DNA of 12,365 nucleotides. Source: Candidatus Magasanikbacteria bacterium RIFCSPHIGHO2_02_FULL_47_14 (GTDB lineage Bacteria; Patescibacteriota; Patescibacteriia; Magasanikbacterales; UBA922). The stretch is from assembly GCA_001784275.1 (NCBI GenBank), contig MFQB01000033.1, forward strand, positions 9,342 through 21,706, read 5' to 3'. The notes beneath the pieces were generated by a model. It searched no databases, was not told where the DNA came from, and saw only the letters and a program-made list of their open reading frames with translations. A program made the position numbers and the translations under genes. Below, in pieces: positions 7,901 through 12,365 of this stretch; within the stretch, counting starts at the first letter, position 1; every line of letters starts with the position of its first letter.

Positions 7901-8791
7901 CAAGACACATGCCATGATAATTACATTTGGGAGTATACATGCTCTGCGGACAACCTGGAGTGGGTGAATGCATCTGAAACATGCCCCGAATCATTTATAT
8001 GCTCCGATGGTGCATGTGTTCCTTCAAATCTCGGTCTTAACATTGCACGCAACCCACAGTCCCCGAGCAGCCTGAAGCCCGGACAGAACGTTTGGTTGGC
8101 CTCTTTCGATGTCACCAATCCAAATGACCAAGAAGCAGTTATTAACGAGGTATCAATTCAGATGAACAGCGACGCGCTTGCTCGCTTCCACACTGAAAAC
8201 ATATCACTTCGACTTGGCAATACATTTTTTTCTGCAAGGGTTGATGGCGCATCTCTTGTTTTCTCGACTCCAGTATCACAGCGTGTTGCCCCACACAGTA
8301 CACAAACGATATGGTTTTATCTTCCGATAGTTGACGATTCGTTGGTTAGTTCCTTTTTGGAGTTGACCTTGGTGAGTATGAATACAAGTGCACATTTATT
8401 GAATGGGCTACCTATAAGTACTGGCCATCTCATTGTTGAGCCAGAGAGAGTTCTTGGTGTTGCTGATCCAATATTTTACAGTGAGGGGTTAGACACCCGG
8501 ATCGAAGTTACAACAAATACATTGCGGTTTATTGTCATGAATGATGGCGAGCTACAGTTTCCTACTTTTCTTTATTATGCAGTAGAGTGGCTAGACGCAC
8601 AGGGCACAGTTCTTAGACGAGATGAGCAGCAGGGAAACACCATGCTTCGACCAGGAGGTATTGAGGGGCTATATTTCTCTATCCCTCGTGAGTTGAATCC
8701 GGTCAGTGCAAGAATTACGTTAGATTCATTTAATGTTGCTGCAGAGGGTGAAGCTGGCGAAGCAAATAATGTCCGGATTGTCAGCTTGTGA
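4967..8791 (+). CDS. Gametolysin-like (M11) metzincin protease, multidomain surface protein
   Basis: This 1274-residue protein is likely secreted or membrane-anchored: a basic N-terminus and a hydrophobic segment at about residues 16-36 are followed by a Lys-rich putative propeptide to about 240. The catalytic domain carries HEIGHNMGLGH (379-389), a zinc-binding HExxHxxGxxH, and the Met-turn SVMGHS around M421. The intervening Cys and the EYGD-x2-SVMG context resemble peptidase family M11 (gametolysin) more than M10 or M12. Residues about 579-946 hold three clear and one partial divergent B-repeat (579-665, 666-772, 775-855, 859-946); three have a C-x3-C pair near GIV/GIN/GID-type turns and several have F-x-GW. 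A Cys-rich module (950-1017) follows, of a type seen in CPR and archaeal surface proteins, then beta-sandwich-like regions to the end, possibly CARDB-like. No sortase motif or C-terminal anchor is visible. Substrate unknown; host or prey surface protein, or environmental protein, are inferences. Terminated by TGA. Confidence 0.88.
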   Translation: MAAPTKVKVVLQTRIRIMLAVITLLGFIEVAFVAFPGNISNIKKSFVSKTANQAPQVTSLQYDPLTSDLIARTDEYSKLSSKKKKLIVPQLKEISQQRKEFLSSLLKTDPAMASKFLLSEKQRIKMPKSVQLLMEKPVSISGEFVRLHAEEFDPVTEELIADEEKYFIKQKKSLTPVYFAAEPQGFKTGDRVKGSGIKLGNDILISSPQNLKKKKISLVDYTKNLINKFIHTEKAFAHSGTEKKTAVILVNFQNAPEEPYTPEQARAAVFTNPDSVNAFYRENSFGHMSLVGHFDAENGDVFGWYTLPYNVGCDDNPAIYENEIEAVAARNGYNSSNYDNVIIGLSTVIPGCERVAGFSGDGKRAYILSTSFPVGTVVHEIGHNMGLGHAKSYWCTDAQNNPVILSDTCTVGEYGDGFSVMGHSSNKKHFNNAQKQTLGWFHDNNILNVTESGVYRIAPIEINSDQVQLLRIPKERDAQGNVTAYFTFEFRQPFGFDNFPVNAPAVTGVTAHIARQEQEGGGWLTTYLLDSMPATGYQDAPFQVGSIFREPSSWFTMQVVRVTPEFAEVSIEISNVQPRLVITKGTSRYNVSDALEDVTITSEPAGINCGRICSAQFPEGTNVQLTARPNEYVSNYTWSSPGWFIMDQLQLPVVMNSEKVINLSFNRGYRRGRDGFIRIFDSVSGGAQGNTIGELSFSPPGQEMLWYQGDSRMYGPYSIGTNLHADVVNRISRGYVFQGWTGACNTQNQQCAFQVQDDSVNRHANSITAVFEKQPYLSLSFSGNGHGGIVSSPEGVNCSAFGCSGFFPEGTTVTLQANPAQGSSFVGWQDFAECGQEPVCQVTVGGNGLRIRAQFSLGFNFSNVSVFKRGDGSGTIVSNPSGIDCGAICSAAFERVLDPVLSARPDSESVFLGWGELSNCTNGFQGYECQLNMQEGSRQATANFGQRFFCTDSDNGDNLATRGSVRTEDQLTGETHEYQDTCHDNYIWEYTCSADNLEWVNASETCPESFICSDGACVPSNLGLNIARNPQSPSSLKPGQNVWLASFDVTNPNDQEAVINEVSIQMNSDALARFHTENISLRLGNTFFSARVDGASLVFSTPVSQRVAPHSTQTIWFYLPIVDDSLVSSFLELTLVSMNTSAHLLNGLPISTGHLIVEPERVLGVADPIFYSEGLDTRIEVTTNTLRFIVMNDGELQFPTFLYYAVEWLDAQGTVLRRDEQQGNTMLRPGGIEGLYFSIPRELNPVSARITLDSFNVAAEGEAGEANNVRIVSL

Positions 8792-8797
8792 TATAAT
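8789..8797 (+). promoter_or_regulatory. Extended -10 promoter overlapping the protease stop codon
   Basis: TGATATAAT is a perfect extended -10 (TG-N-TATAAT). Its first three bases are the TGA stop of the metalloprotease gene. Only seven bases (8798-8804) separate it from ATG 8805, so transcription would start at or next to the start codon, giving a leaderless permease mRNA. No -35 is evident at 17 bases, which extended -10 promoters do not require. Confidence 0.5.
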
Positions 8798-8804
8798 TCC
8801 AGAC

Positions 8805-9989
8805 ATGAAATATCATCGTCTTGATCAAGAACGGCCTGTTGTTCATCATCAAGGCACATTTCGCAAACAGCTCTCACTTTGGGAAGCTGTTGCTTTGATT
8901 GTAAGTGGCACGGTCGGCGCAGGGGTACTTGGCATTCCGTACGCCATTGCGAAGGTCGGCTTGATTCCCGGAGTGATATATATTATCGGTGTCGGCTTGC
9001 TGGTGATGGGCCTGCACTTGTTGTTAGGGGAGGTCGCAGTCCGAACCGGAGAAAATATGCAACTTGCCGGGTTGGCGAGAAGATATTTAGGCAAGTCGGG
9101 TGAGATCGTCATGGACGTTGTGTTTTATATCATGACTCTCGGTGCTCTGGTTGTATATATTATCGGTGTTGGCAATGCTCTCCAGGCGATATTTGGTGGT
9201 GAAACATTTTTATGGAGCATGATATTTTTTGTTCTTGCAACGCCACTCCTTCTTCGTGGCTTGCGAACCATAAAAACAGCAGAGTTACTTTTGACCATTG
9301 CAATATTTGCCGTGGTCGTCTGTATTGGGGCATGGAGTTCGCCTCATCTTGCATTTCCTGATTGGCAATTCATTAACACTGCAGCATTATTTTTTCCCTA
9401 CGGCATTTTGTTATTTGCTTTTAACGGTACCACCGCGATTCCAGAGGCACACGCCCTTCTGGGCAAACGTAATGTCTTATTTAAACACGCGGTCATCATC
9501 TCCAGTGTCATTACCATCGTCTTTTACACGGTGTTTGCCCTAGTTGTGGTGGGTGTCACCGGGTTTGAAACAACAGAAGTTGCTACGATTGGGTTGGGTC
9601 TGGCGCTTGGACCAACCATGGTTATTTTTGGAAATCTGTTCGCAGTCCTTGCAATGGCGACGAGCTATCTCTTGCTTGGTGTTTCGCTTCGGGATTCATT
9701 GCACTGGGACTATAAAGTCCAACAAAAAACAGCGGGTTTGCTCGTAAGTTTTCTTCCCCTCACCATTTTTTTCTTGGGAGTTAAAGAATTTATCAAAACG
9801 ATCGAGGTTATCGGAGGGGTTTTTGTCAGCATTGAAATGTTCCTTATTTTATTCATCTATTTGCAGGCGCGGCGACACGCCGGTCGCGCAGCAGGGACCT
9901 ACCAGGTCCATCACGGTCTGTGGATGACTTGTATGTTGCTTATTGCATTTTTGGTGGGGGGTGTGTATAGTGTTTTCAGCATTTTTTAG
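8805..9989 (+). CDS. Amino-acid permease of the aromatic/SLC38-like (AAAP/HAAAP) type
   Basis: A polytopic inner-membrane protein of 394 residues with about 11 hydrophobic segments, the size expected for this transporter group. The first membrane segment carries GTVGAGVLGIPYA (residues 35-47), the unwound-helix substrate motif typical of APC-superfamily amino-acid transporters such as Trp_Tyr_perm and SLC38-like proteins. A second motif, FNGTTAIPE, sits in the central region. The expected role is import of amino acids coupled to an ion gradient; the substrate cannot be read from sequence. ATG 8805 is chosen because the longer frame (from 8733) overlaps the protease and adds a tail unlike the family, and because the -10 at 8789-8797 points to it; ATG 8769 is a less likely alternative. 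It starts 13 bases after the protease stop and ends 10 bases before metK. In an auxotrophic CPR cell it would help use external peptides or amino acids. Confidence 0.85.
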   Translation: MKYHRLDQERPVVHHQGTFRKQLSLWEAVALIVSGTVGAGVLGIPYAIAKVGLIPGVIYIIGVGLLVMGLHLLLGEVAVRTGENMQLAGLARRYLGKSGEIVMDVVFYIMTLGALVVYIIGVGNALQAIFGGETFLWSMIFFVLATPLLLRGLRTIKTAELLLTIAIFAVVVCIGAWSSPHLAFPDWQFINTAALFFPYGILLFAFNGTTAIPEAHALLGKRNVLFKHAVIISSVITIVFYTVFALVVVGVTGFETTEVATIGLGLALGPTMVIFGNLFAVLAMATSYLLLGVSLRDSLHWDYKVQQKTAGLLVSFLPLTIFFLGVKEFIKTIEVIGGVFVSIEMFLILFIYLQARRHAGRAAGTYQVHHGLWMTCMLLIAFLVGGVYSVFSIF

Positions 9990-9999
9990 CTTATTTTCT

Positions 10000-11154
10000 A
10001 TGTCAGAACGAGTCTTCTTCACCTCAGAGTCGGTTTCAGAGGGTCACCCGGACAAGATCTGTGATCAGATCAGTGATGCAGTACTGGACGCCATTATTAA
10101 GCAGGATCCGCACGCACGTGTCGCGGTCGAATGTATGACCAAGACCGGGTTTGTGGTAGTTGGCGGCGAGGTCACCACGCGTACGTATGTGGATGTGCAA
10201 CAGCTCGCACGAAATGTTATTTTGGGGATTGGATATGACAAACCGGAGTTTGGCTTTGAAGGCAGCACCTGCGGTGTGTTGGTTGCAATTTCCGGTCAGT
10301 CTCCGGATATTGCGCAAGGTGTGAATGAAGGTGAAGGGTTATATAAAGAGCAGGGAGCAGGAGACCAAGGGTTGATGTTTGGCTTTGCCACCAACGAAAC
10401 ACCGGAATACATGCCCCTTCCGATTATTACTGCACATAAGTTGATTAAGCGTCTATCCGAATCTCGAAGAAAAGGGGAGATTTGGTATTTGCGACCAGAC
10501 GCCAAGTCCCAGGTTACGGTTGAGTACGTTGACGGTAAACCGAAGCGAATTGACACGGTTGTTATCTCAACACAACACAGCCCGGACATTGATTTGGAAA
10601 GCATCCGTCGTGACGTGATTGAAAAAATTATTAAACCGGTCTGTGGTGACTTGGTGGACGAACAAACAAAATATTTTATCAACCCAACAGGACGTTTCGT
10701 TGTTGGCGGACCTGTAGGTGATGCTGGTTTGACTGGCAGAAAGATTATCGTTGATACCTACGGTGGCTATGCCCGTCATGGCGGCGGTGCATTTTCCGGA
10801 AAAGATCCAAGCAAGGTAGATCGCTCTGCCTGCTACTACGCACGCTATGCAGCCAAAAATATCGTTGCTGCCGGGCTCGCAGATAAGTGTGAAATTCAAG
10901 TGGCCTATGCCATTGGTGTTGCTGAACCGGTAAGTATTTTGGTTGAGACCTTTGGCACCGGGAAAGTGGAACAAGACAAGCTTTCAGAAATTGTCCGATC
11001 TCACTTTGACTTCCGACCAAGACAGATTATTGAGCAGTTGGATTTGTTAAGGCCGATTTACCAGGCCACCGCAGCCTATGGTCACTTTGGAAGAGACGAG
11101 TTCCCGTGGGAGAAGTTGGACAAAGTGGAAGAACTGAAGAAGTATTTGGCATAA
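10000..11154 (+). CDS. metK: S-adenosylmethionine synthetase (methionine adenosyltransferase)
   Basis: Cytoplasmic enzyme that makes S-adenosylmethionine from methionine and ATP. The 384-residue length matches bacterial MetK. Diagnostic motifs are intact: SEGHPDKICDQISDAVLDAI at residues 13-32 with the active-site His16 and Asp18, signature 1 GAGDQGLMFGFA (119-130), and the glycine-rich signature 2 GGGAFSGKD (261-269). It then continues through a conserved SACYYARYAAKN segment. The family's three-domain fold should be complete. Start ATG 10000 matches the usual MSE-type N-terminus; an upstream in-frame ATG at 9943 lies inside the permease gene and adds unrelated residues. The gene begins 10 bases after the permease stop with no Shine-Dalgarno sequence visible, so it is probably co-transcribed. 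No SAM riboswitch fits in the 10-base gap. Its stop lies only 8 bases before the extended -10 of the putative RNA at 11176. Confidence 0.97.
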   Translation: MSERVFFTSESVSEGHPDKICDQISDAVLDAIIKQDPHARVAVECMTKTGFVVVGGEVTTRTYVDVQQLARNVILGIGYDKPEFGFEGSTCGVLVAISGQSPDIAQGVNEGEGLYKEQGAGDQGLMFGFATNETPEYMPLPIITAHKLIKRLSESRRKGEIWYLRPDAKSQVTVEYVDGKPKRIDTVVISTQHSPDIDLESIRRDVIEKIIKPVCGDLVDEQTKYFINPTGRFVVGGPVGDAGLTGRKIIVDTYGGYARHGGGAFSGKDPSKVDRSACYYARYAAKNIVAAGLADKCEIQVAYAIGVAEPVSILVETFGTGKVEQDKLSEIVRSHFDFRPRQIIEQLDLLRPIYQATAAYGHFGRDEFPWEKLDKVEELKKYLA

Positions 11155-11162
11155 CTTTGGTC

Positions 11163-11171
11163 TGTTATAAT
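11163..11171 (+). promoter_or_regulatory. Extended -10 promoter in front of the putative structured RNA
   Basis: TGTTATAAT is a perfect extended -10 (TG-N-TATAAT), 8 bases after the metK stop. TTGGCA at 11146-11151 is a five-of-six -35 but only 14 bases away, so the extended -10 is the main evidence. The expected start, about 11177-11179, coincides with the first base pairs of the RNA's closing stem. No protein start lies downstream on this strand, so a promoter here only makes sense for a non-coding RNA. Confidence 0.55.
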
Positions 11172-11175
11172 AAAG

Positions 11176-11313
11176 ACCGGCAGATCCCTGCCTGGCCGCT
11201 CACACGCCCAGCGTGCGTGTTCGCTAACGTAGCTCGCATCCTCGGTCGCCTTAGGCGACCACCATGCCCGGATGCGTCGCTAAGTTGCCATTCAAGGATT
11301 TGCCGGTGTTTTA
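11176..11313 (+). ncRNA. Putative structured non-coding RNA, about 138 nt, downstream of metK
   Basis: A G+C-rich intergenic segment (62% at 11181-11300 by hand count, in AT-rich surroundings) folds almost completely. P1 closes it: 11176-11187 (ACCGGCAGATCC) pairs with 11296-11307 (GGATTTGCCGGT), 12 bp with one G-U. P2: TGGC 11193-11196 with GCCA 11287-11290. P3: hairpin ACACGC 11202-11207 with GCGTGT 11215-11220. P4: AAC 11226-11228, TAGC 11230-11233 and CGCATCC 11235-11241 pair in order with GTT 11284-11286, GCTA 11279-11282 and GGATGCG 11270-11276. It is capped by GGTCGCC/GGCGACC (11244-11250, 11254-11260) with a TTA loop. P1 is followed by a T-rich tail, so the 3' end may also terminate transcription of metK. 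The extended -10 places the start at the foot of P1. I matched it to no known family; it lacks SRP, tRNA and tmRNA hallmarks, and its one-sided bubble fits 6S RNA poorly. The reverse strand can form a similar fold. Confidence 0.6.
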
Positions 11314-11318
11314 TATTT

Positions 11319-11750
11319 TTATATAAATTCTTTCAACTTCTCTTTCAGTTCTTCCACGGTTGTGTATTGGATGACATGAATTTTTTCGTTGCCTTTAATC
11401 ATGGCAGACAACTTGTCAGTGTACACACCATTGTAAATACAAACTACTTTTTTTCCCAGTTCAAGAGCCTTGGCAACAATATAACCAACACCCAGACTTG
11501 GTGCAGTGGTTTCAGCAACAACGAGATCACTTTCTTGTATGCGCTGAAGTTCGCGAGCATGGATTTCTTCTTTTGGAAGATGAGTCTCACCAAATGAGGA
11601 CAGTGTTTCATCTGCAACGTGCTCCGAGTGGACATGCCCAAAGGTTTTCAGAAGAAAAACCACTTGTTGGTACAGAGGCTGTTCTTTCCGTCCACCGCGA
11701 ATAGACCCGGCGAAGTAGATCTTTAGTTCTTTTGGATTGCTTTGTCCCAT
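11319..11750 (-). CDS. DNPH1/Rcl-like nucleotide N-hydrolase homologue with altered active site
   Basis: 143 residues, the full length of the single-domain DNPH1/Rcl branch of the nucleoside 2-deoxyribosyltransferase superfamily, whose known members hydrolyse the N-glycosidic bond of 2'-deoxynucleoside 5'-monophosphates. Recognisable family blocks are IYFAGSIRGGR (residues 11-21), EHVA (43-46), DLVVAETTAPSLGVGY (75-90) and LSAMI; these align closely with human DNPH1. The tyrosine (Y12, human Tyr24) is kept, but the position of the nucleophilic glutamate (human Glu104, straight after GVGY) is I91 (ATT codon, 11478-11480), and the position of human Asp80 is E67. Catalysis by the known mechanism is therefore doubtful; a binding protein or another chemistry is possible. 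Start ATG 11750 lies inside the end of the upstream regulator gene (28-base overlap), suggesting translational coupling; there is no Shine-Dalgarno sequence. It converges on metK and the putative RNA. Confidence 0.85.
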   Translation of the reverse strand: MGQSNPKELKIYFAGSIRGGRKEQPLYQQVVFLLKTFGHVHSEHVADETLSSFGETHLPKEEIHARELQRIQESDLVVAETTAPSLGVGYIVAKALELGKKVVCIYNGVYTDKLSAMIKGNEKIHVIQYTTVEELKEKLKEFI

Positions 11751-12365
11751 ATATAGGTAAAAATATTTTTTTGCATTTCGTAGAATTTTGGATCTTCAAT
11801 GATCATGACAATTGGCTGGTGTTGCTCATACCGTACGTATGCCACCTTCCACGAGTACATATAAACTTCTGCCTCAAATTGATTCATTGACTCCGGGCAC
11901 ACTCGAATTTCAGTATATGAGTTGTGAGAGTTTTTCGCAAGATGTTTCAACGGTGTCGGCTGGTGTATCAAAACGTGTTGTTTAATTTTTTGGCTGGCAC
12001 GCTGTAATTCAAAACCTTCTCGAATTTCTAAACCGGGATTTCCTTTATCAGAATCAGACAAATAGGAGAAAATACAGTTTGGTTGGCCTTCCAACATGTC
12101 GTTCATGAGACCGCGGTAACCCTCGATTCCTTCGAGAATCCGCACGCCCGGCCGTTGTTGCGACAGGCGATATTGGTTTTTTAATTCAGGAATAACTTCT
12201 TTGATACTTTCCTTGTGAGCCTCAAATTCTTTTTGTTTTTCGTCCAATAAATCATATAAACGTTCCGGGCTGTGAGTCACAAATGCTGTTCGACGTTGAT
12301 TTTCCACGGCTGAAACCAGGCCCAGTCGAATGAGGTTATTGAGAATGTAATACAACATGGTACGC
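11723..12365 (-). CDS. TrmB-like transcriptional regulator, N-terminus beyond the window
   Basis: The visible part ends at TAA (11723-11725) and stays open through the right edge. The residues Arg-Thr directly before the first visible Met continue a typical winged-helix recognition segment (RTMLYYILNNLIRLGLV), so the Met near the edge is internal and the first part of the helix-turn-helix domain is missing. After it come the wing, a helical coiled-coil-like stretch rich in Glu/Lys (about 35-60 residues into the visible part), then a C-terminal domain beginning near RPGVRILEGIEGYRGL. That layout is typical of the TrmB-like regulators common in CPR and archaea, with the ligand pocket in the C-terminal domain. 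It probably binds DNA as a dimer; ligand unknown. Its 3' end overlaps the start of the DNPH1-like gene by 28 bases, so the two form an operon, and it may control its neighbour. Confidence 0.8.
   Translation of the reverse strand, partial: RTMLYYILNNLIRLGLVSAVENQRRTAFVTHSPERLYDLLDEKQKEFEAHKESIKEVIPELKNQYRLSQQRPGVRILEGIEGYRGLMNDMLEGQPNCIFSYLSDSDKGNPGLEIREGFELQRASQKIKQHVLIHQPTPLKHLAKNSHNSYTEIRVCPESMNQFEAEVYMYSWKVAYVRYEQHQPIVMIIEDPKFYEMQKNIFTYIWDKAIQKN

Noticed and set aside
8789..8791. TGA read as glycine (code 25, as in Gracilibacteria)
   Set aside because: TGA ends both the protease and the DUF4407 genes at sensible points, directly before the next start codon or the terminator; no in-frame TGA is needed to complete any gene.
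8733..8804. Longer N-terminus for the permease
   Set aside because: It overlaps the metalloprotease end and adds residues unlike the family; ATG 8805 follows the extended -10 directly.
9943..9999. Longer N-terminus for MetK
   Set aside because: It lies inside the permease gene and encodes hydrophobic residues; MSERVFFTSESVSEGHPDK at ATG 10000 is the standard N-terminus.
11176..11313. 6S RNA, SRP RNA, tRNA or SAM riboswitch identity for the putative RNA
   Set aside because: There is no SRP core or tRNA T-loop signature; the bubble is one-sided, unlike 6S; and the downstream gene is convergent, so a riboswitch has nothing to control. A formal covariance search could still change the 6S verdict.

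Overview
The window looks like a piece of a Candidate Phyla Radiation (Patescibacteria, probably Parcubacteria-like) chromosome. This is inferred from the gene set: a TrmB-like regulator coupled to a DNPH1-like protein, large membrane-anchored proteins without close housekeeping relatives, a CPR/archaeal-style Cys-rich surface module, and several starts with no Shine-Dalgarno sequence. TGA works as a stop (metalloprotease, DUF4407 gene), so genetic code 25 is excluded. No rRNA, tRNA, CRISPR array or transposase was seen.

Layout. (1) 1-898: an unrecognised 262-aa gene, possibly cut by the left edge, followed by a dense cluster of inverted repeats. (2) 899-2335: an AT-rich unit with its own -35/-10 promoter, a signal-anchored 394-aa protein and an intrinsic terminator. 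(3) 2340-4930: a self-contained cassette with a perfect -35 hexamer, a leader with three hairpins, a strong Shine-Dalgarno sequence, a very G+C-rich 742-aa DUF4407-type membrane/coiled-coil protein ending in a DUF2934-like motif, and a strong terminator. Its base composition and ribosome-binding site differ from the neighbours, which suggests transfer. (4) 4937-11154: three co-directional genes with 13- and 10-nt gaps: a 1274-aa secreted or anchored gametolysin-like (M11, metzincin) protease with B-repeats, an amino-acid permease and metK. (5) 11163-11318: an extended -10 promoter followed by a G+C-rich, highly foldable segment, the best candidate for an undescribed structured RNA. (6) 11319-12365, minus strand: a DNPH1-like nucleotide N-hydrolase homologue that lacks the family nucleophile, overlapped by the upstream TrmB-like regulator that runs off the right edge.

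Functionally, the protease, permease and metK form a plausible scavenging series: extracellular proteolysis, amino-acid uptake, methionine to S-adenosylmethionine. That is an inference from order and spacing only. The most unusual items are the putative RNA after metK, the G+C-rich DUF4407/DUF2934 cassette with its hairpin leader, the modular M11 protease, the altered DNPH1-like active site, and promoters placed so close to ATG codons that the transcripts may be leaderless.
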